A DNA stretch of 64,000 nt from Lepus europaeus (lineage: Eukaryota > Chordata > Mammalia > Lagomorpha > Leporidae). This document shows positions 35,918-47,322 of the stretch, one piece after another (the stretch's first letter is position 1; each line of letters opens with the position of its first letter). A program made the position numbers and the translations under genes. Under the pieces are notes generated by a model. The model was not told the DNA's origin. It was given only the letters and a program-made list of their open reading frames with translations, and ran no database searches. The DNA is taken from assembly GCF_033115175.1 (NCBI RefSeq), contig NC_084827.1, positions 57,225,201 through 57,289,200 of the forward strand, written 5' to 3'.

Positions 35918-36239
35918 TTTTAAATATTTAATATTTGTTGGTTTGTTTAAAAGGCAGAATGATAGAGATGCAGATAAGAAGAGAAAGATCTACTGGTTCA
36001 CTGCCCAAGTGACCTCAAAGGCTAGGTCAGGCCAAAGACAGAATCAGGAACTCCATCTTGGTGGTCTTTCTCATGGGTGGTAGGGTTCCAAATCCTTGGG
36101 TCATCAACTACTGCCTTCCCAGGCATATTAACAGGGAGCTGGGTGGAAATCAGAGCAGCAGGAACTGGACCCAGCAATCTGATATGGGATGCAGTGTTAC
36201 AGGCAGCAACTTAGTTCACTGTGCCACAACACCAGCCCC
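35918..36239 (-). mobile_element. Old CSINE copy
   Basis: AG tract nearly lost; body and GTGCCACAACACCAGCCCC head recognisable; tail region diverged to TTAATATTTGTTGGTTTG. Confidence 0.9.
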
Positions 36240-36582
36240 TGTTACATTTTTTAAACTGCAAATTGCTTTATATGTTTTGTGACAAGATATCTTTATAATT
36301 AGTCAAAGAGTTTAGGAGTATTGCTATTTTTGGAGCATCTGAATTTAGTTAGTGTTCACTTACTACTGTTCTGAATAAATATGTCCATAACAATATCACA
36401 AGATATTTTATATCTAATATGCATTTGGAGGTATGTATGAATAATTTCATTTTCTAAATATGTTAATTAAATACTACTTGAAGATGTTTCAGCTGGATAT
36501 ATTTTGGAGCAAAATGCATACCCGTATATTAGCTTTTCCTTACTTGAACTAAAATATCTAAGAAGAGCAATTTAAAAAGGAA

Positions 36583-36910
36583 TAAAATTTATTTCAGTTA
36601 TAGTTTTGAGGTTCACAGTCCAAAATTTGGTGGCTCCAGTGGTTAAGGCATTTGAAGAGGTCAGAGGGTGGTGGAGGGATAATAATACATCAAAATAGGA
36701 AGCAGAGACACACAGCTTCACACTACTAATCTATCCTTTTTGTGGACTCTCCTTATAAAATCGTCATTATTGATCATGGACATCTACAGTAATAACCTAA
36801 TCCAATACAATTTCTTTTGAGATATCCAACCTTCACATACTGTAGTTGGATCAAACCTCCACCACAGTTTATTAGCTGTTAACATAAGATTTGGGGGTTC
36901 AGGAGGGATA
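36583..36910 (-). mobile_element. MaLR-type (THE1/MST-like) LTR
   Basis: In this orientation it shows TTTATTTCAGTTATAGTTTT, 'GTTCACAGTCCAAAAT', 'AATAACCTAATCCAATACA', 'GAGATATCCAACC' and 'AACATAAGATTTGGGGG'. This is the reverse-complement order of a MaLR LTR. Moderately diverged. Confidence 0.6.
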
Positions 36911-37061
36911 GATTCCCTTGTCAAAGCCTGCATCCTGTTCTCATGTCCTCCAGCCTACTAACTACCTCTCTCAGTGAACGTGAATGCCACAAATGATAGT
37001 GAGTATTTTTTCAGAGGCTGATATACCATCTATTTATTTTTCTGTGGGGTGTTCAGATCAT

Positions 37062-37412
37062 TTTTAAAAGCTTTGCTTATTGACTTGAAAAGCAGAATGA
37101 CAGAGAAAGAGGCTAAGATAGAGAGGGAGAGAGAAAAAGAGAGAGAGAGGAATCTTCCATCTGCTGCTTCACTTCCCAAATGCCCTCAATGGCTGGGGCT
37201 GACCCAGGCTGCAGTCAGGAGACTGGATCACATCTGGGTCCCCCTCATGGATGTAGGGGCCCAAGAATTTGAGCCATTTTCCCTACTTTCCCAGGCACAT
37301 TAGCAGGAAGCTGGATTGGAAGTAGAGCAGCTGAGACTGGAACTGGTGATCCAGTATGGAAGGACAATGTTGCAGGCAGTGGCTTAACACACTGTGCCAC
37401 AATGCCAGCATC
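37062..37412 (-). mobile_element. CSINE copy
   Basis: GAGAGGGAGAGAGAAAAAGAGA tract, body, CACTGTGCCACAATGCCAGC head. The tail side is diverged. Confidence 0.92.
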
Positions 37413-37419
37413 TGGATGT

Positions 37420-38215
37420 TTCTTTAGACCTTGTGCCCATTATTTATCTGGGTTGTTTTCTTATAAATAGTTCCACATATCTGCTAAATAAAAGCCCTTT
37501 ATCAACTGCCTCATTTGAAAATATTTTCTCCAAGTAAATGGATTATCTGTTTATTCTCTTAGTTGTAGCTTCTGTAGAAAAATATCTGCTTCATTTATTT
37601 GAAATTTTATTAAAAAACGAACATAATTCACATACAATTTACCACATTTGATTTTAGAATATTTCCAACACTTTCAAAAGAAAGTCTGCCCATTAGGAGT
37701 TGTTCCATACTTCTATTCCCCCAAACCCCATTCATAGGCAAAATCTAACCTACTCTATCTCTGAAGATTTGGCTATTTTTAAAAAAATTTTTCTTTCTTT
37801 ATTTGAAAGGCAGAGTCACACACACACACATACACACACACATACAGAGAGAGAGAGAGAGAGAGAGAGAAGCTCCTATCCTCTGGTTCACTCCCCAGTT
37901 GACTGCAACAGTCAGGGCTGGGACAGGCTAATGGAGGAGGTGGGAGCTTCATCCAGTTTTCCTATGTGGGTGTGCAGGAGTCCAAAAACCTGGGCCATCT
38001 TCTTCTGCTTTTCCAGGCACGTTAGCAGGGACCTGGGTCAGAAAGGAGCAGCTAGGACTCAAAGAAGCATCTATATGAATGCCAGCACTGCATGTGGCAG
38101 TTTAACTCACTGTGCCACAGTGCTGGACCCTATTTGCACGTTCTGAACATTCTATATATGCTCTTTTGTGACTGCTTTATTTCACTTAGCACAATGAACC
38201 TTTCTTCCCTATTTA
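37420..38215 (-). mobile_element. Old L1 3' region, antisense, with nested SINE
   Basis: 'CATTTGAAAATATTTTCTCC' with 'GATTATCTGTTTATTC' corresponds to the antisense ORF2 end. 'ACATAATTCACATACAATTT' and 'GCTTTATTTCACTTAGCACA' correspond to the antisense L1M-class 3' UTR. A CSINE at 37780-38130 splits it. Confidence 0.65.
37780..38130 (-). mobile_element. CSINE with (CA)n and (GA)n tract
   Basis: Tail TTTCTTTCTTTATTTGAAAG, then CACACACACACATACAC and AGAGAGAGAGAGAG repeats (37816-37870), body, GTGCCACAGTGCTGGACCC head. Confidence 0.94.
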
Positions 38216-38219
38216 CTTA

Positions 38220-39090
38220 CTTTTTAAAAAACTAATTTTTATTAACAATTATTGTATACTTCTGTAGGGTACAGGATGACATTTCATTCAATACATGAAT
38301 ACAACATATACTGGTCAAATCAAGAGTAGAAATAAAAACTTCTCAACAAGCTAAAAGTCATCCCACTCCTGGGAATTTACACAAAGGGTATGGAATCAGC
38401 AGAAAAAAAAGAGCTATCTGTACCTCCACATTCATAATAGTTAAATTCACAATAGCTAAGATACAGAGTCAATCCTGCTGTCTATCAACTGCTAGAATCA
38501 CTCACGTTAAAAAAGAATGAAATCCTGTCCTTTACAACAAATGGATGCAATTGGATATCATTATGCTTAGTGAAATAAGCCAATTCCCAAACAAAAAATA
38601 TCATATCTTTTATGTGATTTGTGGTAGTTAATATACAGAGTGAAAAAAGTATATTGTAACTGACATCTTGAGAACTGATTATTGTTCATAGCCTTTGTCT
38701 ATACTTCTGGAGAACAGTGATCGTTCTGCTTTCAACTTATTGAATTCTTCATTTAGTGGAGGATTAAGCGTGTGGTTATAAAGTAAGCTGAAGATTTAGA
38801 TCTTACTAAAAAATATGGAAATAGAAGTAAGAGGAGGAAGAAGGGTGGGAATGCAGGTGGGAGGATGAGTATGGTGGGAAGAATGACTATGTTCCTAAAG
38901 TTGTATTTATGAAGTTTGTATACCTTAAATAAAGATTTCTGTGGAAAAAAAGAAAATAGTTCATCACCAAAATTAAAGGAAAAACAAGATAGTAAGGAAG
39001 AGGAAGAGAGGGAGAGAGGATGGAAGTATCATTAAGTTCTTAAACTATAGATATGAAATACATGAGGTCTGCTCTATAAATAAATGAATA
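38220..39090 (+). mobile_element. L1 3' UTR fragments, two successive 3' ends
   Basis: 38270-38940 shows 'GGATGCAATTGGATATCATT', 'GAAATAAGCCAATTCCC' and then a purine-rich stretch ending CTTAAATAAAGATTTC, typical of an L1 3' terminus. From 38965 a second purine-rich segment ends similarly (CTGCTCTATAAATAAATGAA). This suggests two overlapping or adjacent L1 3' ends on the same strand. Confidence 0.7.
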
Positions 39091-39104
39091 AATTTATTCT
39101 ATAT

Positions 39105-40460
39105 TCTTCACCGTTTCTTATCAATTTTAGGCCTAAATATCTACAAGTATTTCTGGGATTTGATAAGGATTTTATTGAGTATTTAAATTAAGAAGATGGC
39201 ATTTGGGGGCAGATACTGTGGCCTAAGAGACAGAACAGCAGTCTGTGGTGCCAGCACCAGCTGCCTTACTTTCCATCCAGCTCCCTGCTGGTGTGTCTGG
39301 GGAAGCAGTGGAGGGTGGCCCATATGCTTGGGCCTCTGTGCCCACGTGTGAGACCCAAGGCAAGTACCTGACTCCTAGCTTTGAACTGGCCAAGCTCCAA
39401 CCATTGTGGACATTTGGGGAGTGATCCAATGGATGGAAGATCACACTCTCTGTTTCTCCCTCCTTCTCTGTCTATTTAACTCTGCCTTTTAAGTCAATAA
39501 ATACATCTTAAAAAAAAGAAGACAGCATTTTAACAAAATTGTATTCTAACTCATAAATATGGAATATTTTCTCATTTATTTAAATATTCCATGACTGCTG
39601 TCACCAGTGTTTTGCTGTGCATGCTCTTCATATATATGCTGTACATATTTTGTTAGATTTACACCTAAATATTTAATATTTTGTAAGGTGCTATGTAAAA
39701 CTACATAAATATAACTTCAATTGTCCATTGCTAGTATACAAGAAAGCAACTAAATTTTACATGTTGACCTTGTGTCTTCAGATTTTACTATGCTCAATCA
39801 TTCATTTTAAGGTTGCTTGTGTGTCTTTAATAATTTATTCAGTCTTCTATGTAAAAAATGAGTTTACTTCTTCTTTCTCAATCTGCAGGGCTTTAATTTA
39901 GTTAACTGTTGTCATTGTTGTTGCTGTTCCATCTATGATTTTTAGCAAAATGTTCAATATGTGTGGAAAGAGGATATATCTTTGCCTTAACTACTTAGTG
40001 GGAAAGTTCAGGCTGTCATTAAATTTGATATTGACTGAAGTTTTTATAAGTATGTACTTTTAGTATGGTAAGATAGTTCCCTTCTATTCTAAATTTCAGA
40101 GGTTTTTGTTTTTTTAATAGTGAATAGGTGGTAAAATTGTTAAATGCTTTATAAATTTATTGAAATAATAATAAAGTTTTCCTTTAATTTTGTCTGTAGG
40201 TATAATTCATATTTGATCAAATTTACTTGTTGAAATGTGCAATTCAGTGGAATCTTTTTAGCATATTCACCATCTATGCAAGGCATCACCACCAGAACAT
40301 TTTCATTAGCCTAAGAAGAAATCTGTTTTCTATTACTAACCACCCAAGCCTTCCTTCTCAGTGTTTCTGACAACCACTAATATATGTTCTATGTATGTGG
40401 ATTTTCATATCCAAGATATATAGAACCGCAGATTATGTTGTCCTTGCACCTGCTTTGTGT
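39105..40460 (-). mobile_element. Old L1 ORF2 and 3' UTR, antisense, with nested SINE
   Basis: Antisense ORF2 landmarks: GATTTTATTGAGTATTTAAA, 'ATATGGAATATTTTCTCATT', 'AATTTTACATGTTGACCTTG' and 'GCAATCTGCAGGGCTTT'-like order. From about 40200 it passes into an antisense 3' UTR-like segment ('AATTCAGTGGAATC', 'CCTAAGAAGAAATC'). Heavily mutated. CSINE at 39205-39515. Confidence 0.65.
39205..39515 (+). mobile_element. CSINE inside antisense L1
   Basis: GGGGGCAGATACTGTGGCCT head, short head-to-body deletion, CTCTGTTTCTCCC tract, TAAGTCAATAAATACATC tail. 15-bp TSD with two mismatches (39190-39204 / 39516-39530). Confidence 0.93.
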
Positions 40461-42541
40461 ACTGAGCTTCACTATCAATTTACTTGCAAGTTACATATAG
40501 TGTGAGAAGGTATTTTATACTCATCAGTTCAATAAAACTTCCTAAAGGACATGATATCACTGACCAGTCAAAGCAGGATCATGAACATTGTAGACTTATC
40601 AGGAACTGGACATGAGCTGATCATGTATCTCTCAGCTCCAACTTCAATCTATATGTTTGTTTATCCCCAAGTTCTTGGAGAGCCTGGGAACTAAACAAGT
40701 GCCCAGCACTTTACTCTGCTCTTAGCAACAGATACTCCTTCATCACTCAATGTCAGTAGTAGCTTGTTGTGTTTTGAGCAACTGGACCTAGTTTTGAGTT
40801 TCTATAGCAATTCTTCCAACAAGTTTATTGGATGTTCTATATTAATACTGCTATTGATTCTCTGAAGCCATCAGAAATTGTGAATAAATTCACAGGATCC
40901 TATAAGGAAGCTCTATTACAAAGTGTTTGTCAGAAGAGGAGGACAAGGGCACAAGGCTACATGCACATTTTTTCCAAAGCAGAATTATGATAAAACAAAT
41001 AGTTTGTTGTTTTAATCATAGACCAAATATGTCCAAATGCCTTGAATTCCACCCACATCACCACCCCCAATTTTCATAGGAAAACGTAGTCCAATTCTGA
41101 AAGTTGTATCAAAAAATGAGGAGCATGTTGAAAATAAGACAAATTATGTCATCCAAGATACAGGTGTGGTGAGCAAATTCAGGACCCCACTGCTGTCTTC
41201 TATGAAGTTACAAATTTGTTACAAGTTATTTTGAGACAATACACACTATCTTGGAAGGAGAAAAAGTTACATGAATCTGGAAAGGTAAATTATATCACTT
41301 TCAGGCTGCTGTCATTTTAAACCTTTCCTTATGACCGGTAAAAATTCTCTACCAAGTTTGCTGTATAGTTTATGCATTGATTTAAATCTAAATAAGTAAG
41401 CAACTACTCACCATTTATATAAAATTTGCATATTTAGCATCTTACAATTCCAAGAATGCAAGCTTCAGGACTTGAAATTCTCATGTTAACAATGAAGAGC
41501 CAATTATTTATTTAGGCAGGATGTGTTTTCACCTAGACAACATTTTAGTCTAACTCAGTAAAATGTAAATCAACTAATTGTGTTTCCTTACACAGACCAA
41601 AGACTGCTCTTTATCATGATGGGGGTCCAGGTACCTTACACTTTTCTCCAGGGTCTTGCCCCTACTCAGATAAGAATTCATGTGTATATAAAATGGGGGC
41701 TTACATATAATGCACATGTGACAATGGATTTGTTTAAAACAGAGACAGAGTGGAAACGTATATTCACCTGTAAGAGTGGACCACTCCCTGCAGAGTGATA
41801 CCCATCATGAGTGGGAGAGAGAGTTGCTTATGAGGAGAGAGAAAAAGCCAGACAGGGAATCCCAGGTATGGTCCAAGAGGAACTCCCCGGTTATCAGTCT
41901 CCTTTATGAGGTAGGGGTGGTGCTTTAATTTAATAAACAAAGGGTGTGGTTTTACCATGGATGAATTTGGCATTTTTATGGCACCTCCACATAGACTTCA
42001 ACTTCCATGTGGTCATCTTTTCTAGTCCCAGATGAGACACAGGTGCATCCTGAGTATCAAATTGACAGGTGAAGGGATAAAGTTACAACACCAGCCTGGC
42101 AAAAATCCCAGCTCACCTAGACCTAAGTCACTCAATCCTTGACTGACTCCCCATATCAACTGCAACTTTGAAATAGCCCCAGGGATTAAATATTTTACTA
42201 GATTATCCTATCCTTTTTATGTTTTGAAAGTCAACATTTCTGTTGACACCTTTAGTTTTTTGCCATACAATTTGATGATGTCTGCAGAGGGATGGTGATG
42301 TAAACTAACACCATTAAATATTGCTTGCTTCACAATGAATGGAGGGGGCACTCATGTAATGCTGTTTGAGATTCTAAAACTCTTTCAGTCTAGGATCACT
42401 GACGGATTCTACTTGAATTTTCCATAATAAACTGACCTGGGAAAGTAAAAAGTAACTCAAAACTGCTTTTCAGACACTCTGAGAAAATTCAGTTAAGTTG
42501 ACTACACTATGCTGCTCAAAATATACTTTGTTTTTAATTTC
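40461..42541. other. Unassigned sequence, 2 kb; LTR-like composition at 41735-42150
   Basis: No gene seen. 41735-42150 is richer in GC than its surroundings and has an AATTTAATAAACAAAG element. It may be an LTR of a family that I cannot name. Confidence 0.35.
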
Positions 42542-42548
42542 AGGAAAA

Positions 42549-42549
<1 letters not shown>

Positions 42550-42605
<56 letters not shown>

Positions 42606-42960
42606 GACAGGCAGAGTTAGAGAGCAAGAGACAGAGGAAAGGTGTTCCTCTCTCTCTCTCTTTTGACAGGCAGAGTTAGAGAGCAAGAGACAGAGGAAAG
42701 GTGTTCCTTCCATTGGTTCACCCCCTAAATGACCACTAGGACCGGCAGGATGTGCCTATCTGAAGCCAGGAGCCAGGTGCCCCCTCCTGGGACCCAAGCA
42801 CTTGGGCCATCCTCCACTGCCTTCCCGGGCCCGGGCCACAGCAGAGAGCTGCACTGGAAGAGGAGCAACCAGGACAGAATCCAGCGCCCCAACCTGGACT
42901 AGAACCTGGGGTGCTGGCACTGCAGGCGGAGGATTAGCCAAGTGAGCCACGGTGCTGGCC
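42550..42960 (-). mobile_element. CSINE, young type, with (CT)25 and a 59-bp internal duplication
   Basis: Read on the minus strand: head GGCCAGCACCGTGGCTCACT at 42960, complete body, then the 3' end appears twice. The 59-bp segment beginning CTTTTGACAGGCAGAG occurs at 42601-42659 and again from 42660. A (CT)25 run (42551-42600) stands where the A tail should be. Short TSD AGGAAAAA at 42542 and 42961. Confidence 0.94.
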
Positions 42961-43045
42961 AGGAAAAAAACTCTTTCTAATCTTCTACTCCACTGGACAA
43001 TCTTTCTTTGCTTAAGCCAATAACTTTTCCTGGTCAAAGCTAATT

Positions 43046-43359
43046 TTTTAAGGATTTATTAATTAATTTATTTGAAAGACAAAGTGAGAGAGAGAGAGAT
43101 AGAAAGATCTTCCCTCTGCTTTTTACTTCCCAACTGTCTGCAGCAACTTGCTCTGGGTCAGGCTGAAACCAGGAGCAAGGAACTCCACCTGGGTCTACCA
43201 CATGAATGACTGGAATCCAAGAAGTTGAATCATCATCTGCTGTTTCCCAGGAGCATTAACAGGGATCTGGATCAGAAATGGAGTAGATAAGACTTAAACT
43301 GGCACTCCTATATGGGATTTGAGTAGCAGCTTAGCCTGTTGCACCACAATGCCAGCCCC
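43046..43359 (-). mobile_element. CSINE copy
   Basis: AAGGATTTATTAATTAATTT tail, GAGAGAGAGAGA tract, body, GTTGCACCACAATGCCAGCC head. Confidence 0.93.
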
Positions 43360-43739
43360 AAAACTAGTTTTTGAAGACTTCGTTATTATGGTTGCAAAGA
43401 CTTTTGTATAAGAATGTATAACAATCTATCTGTTAGTGAACAGTTAAAGTTTTGTCTTTCATAACTAATTTTACCATACAAGTAAACAGGCATTATGGGA
43501 AGAAACATTAGAATGCTTCAAAAATTTTGTATAAAAATGGGATCAAAAGAAAAGTTTATTTTGAAGTCCATGGATACTATGGGGCCTTAAAAATTCATGA
43601 AAAAGTATACTAGAAAAAAAAATTACACAGACTAAAAATTTTTTGCATGAAAATAAACATATCTTAATTTTATTTCCATGACTTTTTAAAGTAACCTATA
43701 TTTATGTAGGTAACAGAAATTCATATTCATACTTAATAG

Positions 43740-44414
43740 AGGTGCTTATAAGAGAAACTGTAGAACTGTTTTCTGTGTGCTTATTCAGTAAACACATTCA
43801 AAGACCTTTACAGAGTGATTGTATAAATTTACACTCACAGCACTGCTTGAGAATTCTGTTTTTCCCTCTCCTTGCCAAAATTTGCCATTGTTAGTCTCTG
43901 TAATTTTAACTATTCTATTGCATTCAGAATATGCAAGAGTTTCTCATTTTGATTTCATTAATATGTTTCCAATAACTAAGAAGATGAGTACTTTCTAATG
44001 TTTTTGACCATTTGGGTCTTATTTGAATCTCATATAGAAGACTTGCTCCTCCTTCTATTGTTTTGCCTGTCTACTTCATGTAGATGCATATTTTTAAAAG
44101 CATAGAAGAAAATATTGTTTAGAAAACAATGTTATTTTTTTTCCTATACTCTCTGGAAGCAATTATGTCATGCTAACTTTGCTTCCTACTTAAAATTTTG
44201 TGCTGGTTTATCAGTGATACCAGGTGGTCCTATAATTATTTGGTGGAGCTTATTAATTATGGATTTGATTTCATTAGTAGCTTTGATTATTCAGGTTTTC
44301 TGTATCTTTCTGCATCATTAGTAGCTAATGATTCTGTAGGGATTCAAAATGACATTTAATTTTTCATTCTCACAACTGTTCATAATATTCTTTATTTCTT
44401 AAATAGTGATACTA

Positions 44415-44453
<39 letters not shown>

Positions 44454-44741
44454 CATACCGTGCACTGGAAAATTTTGCCTGATCACTTTTTCTCATTCAG
44501 ATACATTACATGTTAATAAATTTTATTTGTCCTTCCTGAAAAGAATCAAGCCTTTTATTATTATATTTTTAGTATATATTTAGTTTTCTACTTTACTAAT
44601 TTCTTCTTTTATCTTTATTATTGACAATTTAAAAAATCAAATGAAATAAATTTACTATTAAGTTTCTATGTTGTCCTGGGTAGCTGGGTATTTGATTTTA
44701 TAAATTATTTTTGGTTTGAATTTGTACATATGCTTTTTGTT
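43740..44741 (-). mobile_element. Old L1, antisense, 3' UTR to mid ORF2
   Basis: 43780-44080 shows the antisense L1 block 'CTCCTTGCCAAAATTTG...TTAGTCTCTGTAATTTTAAC' and 'CTCATTTTGATTTCATTAAT'. 44150-44690 resembles antisense ORF2 from the 'SPGPDG' region outward ('TTTGATTTCATTAGTAGC', 'TTTCTGTATCTTTCTGC'). Strongly diverged; a TA repeat sits at 44417-44451. Confidence 0.6.
44417..44451. repeat. (TA)n microsatellite
   Basis: About 17 uninterrupted TA units inside the old antisense L1. Confidence 0.93.
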
Positions 44742-44889
44742 TTTAAAAATTTATTTATTTATTTGAAAGTCAGAGTTACAAGAGAGAGGGAGAAAGAGAG
44801 AGCGAAAGAGAAATCTACCATCTGCTAATTCACTCTCCAAATAGTTGCAGTGGTCCAGGTTGGGCCAGGCTGAAGCCAAGAGCCAAGAT
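44742..44889 (-). mobile_element. 5'-truncated CSINE
   Basis: Only the 3' half is present: TTTATTTATTTATTTGAAAG tail, AG tract and body up to GCTGAAGCCAAGAGCCAAG. The head and first 170 or so bases are missing. Confidence 0.9.
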
Positions 44890-44989
44890 TTTTTACACAA
44901 TATATGCTCATAATTTTATGATTCTTTACATTAATATCTGATGTCAATTTTGGAAATTTTTAAATTCTATTACTTAATCTTATAATTCT

Positions 44990-45700
44990 GTTAGTGGAGA
45001 TGGCTGGAATAGAGGTTCTTATATTTCTGTAAGAATTTCCGACATGAGGCAGAGTCATGGTGAGCAAGGTAGCAAGGTTCAGTGAGGGAATGCCCTTCAG
45101 AATGAGTGGACCCTGTTCCAGGTGGATTTGAGAGACAGTGTCCACCCTACGTTCAGACTGAGGGAAGCCAGGCAGCAAGGTTTAATGAAGAGAGTGCACC
45201 TGACAGCCCAGGTGGACATCTCAGCAAAGAACGAAGAGCCCAGACTGGGGCTTGTAAGGGAAAAGGGTATAATTCCTCCTGCTTTTCTCTTTTCCCTCAC
45301 TCTCTTCTCTTCGACAAAAGGTTTCCTGGGTGTACAAGAGGTGAAAATGCCTTCTTAGGTTGTGTTATCTCATGTTATCAGGGCAGAAGGGATTCTTCTG
45401 GGGTGTTTTTCTTGGGGGGAATGCAGGGATCGCTTATAAAGTTACTAGGGTGTGGGCAAGACTTCGTAGTGTAAAATACTAGAGTGCTTCCAAAGAGTGT
45501 TTAGAGCCTGATGCACTCCTTTGTGTAGGTACTTGTTTTCTGTAGACTTTAACACACACGGGCTAATTTCTGTTTTCCTACCTAATGGTTCTAGAAAACG
45601 TACTGGACAGTTCTTAACAACTTGGGGTGGGAAGAGTTTTTGGACAGGACAGAGGTTACAGATGTACATCTGAGCATTTGCCATCTGCTGAACTTACGCT
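44990..45700. other. Unassigned LTR-like segment
   Basis: Mid-GC sequence of about 700 bp between AT-rich antisense L1 pieces. It contains a TATAAAG string near 45437. It could be a solo LTR inserted into the L1; no family recognised and ends not defined. Overlapping frames here (up to 122 codons) look like chance. Confidence 0.3.
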
Positions 45701-46150
45701 CGTTTAAAATATTGCTATGCCTTCATTTTCTATTCTGTTTAATCTAAGTACTGTCATTTGACTTATCATGGAGATCATTACTTTTCTGTCTCATACTGTC
45801 CAATTTGCTAGACAAACCATCAACTGAGATGTTATTTTCAGTTAATGTATTGTTATGGTTCTTAAATTTTATCTATCTGAATTTTAATGTAATTTTCAGT
45901 ACTCTGATATCATTCATCTTGTCATCTAATTTAGTGAACAAATTAATCACAGATATTTAAAAGATCGTTTGCCATAGTCCAAATTTTTACTCTTCTATAA
46001 TCTGTGAATATTGTTATCAATTTTCTTTTAATTTTACCTTTTGAGATTCTTAGTTGTTGTTAATCTAAAGCACTGCGAATGAAATGTTGCTTGGAGAATT
46101 GAAGAATTTGAATTCTATTATAATGATCTAAAAAGGATTGTGCTTTTGTT
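45700..46150 (-). mobile_element. Possible antisense L1 5' region
   Basis: 'CTTGTCATCTAATTTAGTG', 'TTTTCAGTACTCTGATATC' and similar strings resemble antisense L1 ORF1/5' sequence and would continue the L1 at 43740-44741. Weak. Confidence 0.3.
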
Positions 46151-46830
46151 TCTAATCAGAAGTTAAAATAAAAATAGATCATTATACGACAAATTGAGAT
46201 TAGAACATTATCTAAACTGGGTTAGACCTTCAGGGTAAGAATTTAATCCTGGTAAGAACCCATGCTGCCGCTTCAGCTCCCCATAAGCGGATCAAATGCT
46301 CTTCTAAATTTCAGAGTGTTCACCTCAAACTTCTTGACTACTCATTCCCCAAATGTAAGCTTTATAGTCAGTAAACAGTGATCTAAAATAGAAGTAAAAC
46401 TTACAGGATTTGTTGAAGATATACTTCCATATGTGGAAAAACCTGCATATTCAGCAAATAAAAATATTAGCATAAACTTAAAAAGGTTATGGAATATCAA
46501 GGCAGTTATAAAAATACCAAACACAATTCTGTGATGAGTTTTCAGGTCATTTTTCCCCTCAATGTGAAAAGACAAGCAAATCCAGAGTCGTGGCTGAAAG
46601 CTGAGAAGCAGGAGCCAAAGCTTCAGGAATCCTAAACTAGTGGGAACATTCAAAAATGAACTTTTGTCAAAAACTGGAGGCTGTGTGGGACTGTCATGAA
46701 AGGTGACTCTCTGGGGATCAGCTGTCATCTGACATCAGGAGGCCCCACACATTTGTGGAAGGGCTTTACTTTTATGAAACCAACCATGTTCTCATGGGGG
46801 AGATTCAGTAAAGAATACCAATACAAGTGG
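46150..46830. other. Unassigned sequence
   Basis: No gene recognised; a 128-codon minus frame at 46342-46728 has no family resemblance. Confidence 0.45.
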
Positions 46831-47085
46831 TTAACTGCCACCACCGGGAATACCACCTAACGACTTGAACACCGCTTCGAACACTGGCTTCTCCGCTTCT
46901 AATCCAGCCTCCTGCTAATGCATCCGGGAAAGCAGCAGAAGATTGACCAAGTGCTTGGGGCCCTGCCACTCACATTCGAGACCTGGATAGAGTTCCAGGC
47001 TGTTGGCTTCATCCCAGCCCAGCCCCTACTCTTGCAACCATTTGGGGAGTGAACCAGTGGATGGAAATCTCTCTCTCAATTTCTA
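46831..47085 (+). mobile_element. Old CSINE, head eroded, tail missing
   Basis: GTGGTTAACTGCCACCACCG head remnant, GCTTCTAATCCAGCCTCCTG, GGATGGAAATCTCTCTCTC; the tail is lost. Confidence 0.88.
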
Positions 47086-47273
47086 TTTTTTATAAGAAAG
47101 TATATCAGTTATTTGATCAATATTTATCGATCAGGATAACCAACTATAGGCATCTTGTACTAATTAGCAAGTGAGGATATCAACAGTGAAGTTATAGACT
47201 GGCAATAAGAATGAGGTTGAGCTATCATGGATTTAGCTGCTGGTGTTGCAGTTCTGACAGACATCACAAGCAA

Positions 47274-47286
47274 GTATGGAAAGTTA
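47274..47286. repeat. Left TSD of the U2 fragment
   Basis: GTATGGAAAGTTA, repeated exactly at 47323-47335. Its last two bases are also the last two of the U2 match. Confidence 0.9.
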
Positions 47287-47322
47287 CTACACTTGATCTT
47301 AGCCAAAAGGCCGAGAAGCGAT
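47285..47322 (-). pseudogene. U2 snRNA 5'-end fragment (38 nt), retrotransposed pseudogene
   Basis: On the minus strand it reads ATCGCTTCTCGGCCTTTTGG followed by CTAAGATCAAGTGTAGTA. This is the exact 5' end of vertebrate U2 snRNA, the spliceosomal RNA that pairs with the branch point. It stops at about nucleotide 38 of roughly 190, has no A tail, and is bracketed by a 13-bp direct repeat (47274-47286 and 47323-47335). This form fits the 3'-truncated snRNA pseudogenes attributed to self-primed reverse transcription followed by insertion. No snRNA promoter elements flank it, so it is not a functional gene. Confidence 0.95.

Noticed and set aside
42551..42719. CRISPR-like direct repeats
   Set aside because: The repeated 59-bp unit is a duplicated SINE end with no spacer diversity, in a eukaryotic genome.
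45106..45474. 122-codon plus-strand frame with an overlapping 78-codon frame
   Set aside because: Two frames open over the same mid-GC segment suggests reduced stop density rather than coding. The segment is more likely an LTR-like repeat.
47285..47322. Functional U2 snRNA gene
   Set aside because: Only 38 nt are present, without the Sm site, 3' stem-loops or snRNA promoter elements, and TSDs show it is a retrocopy.
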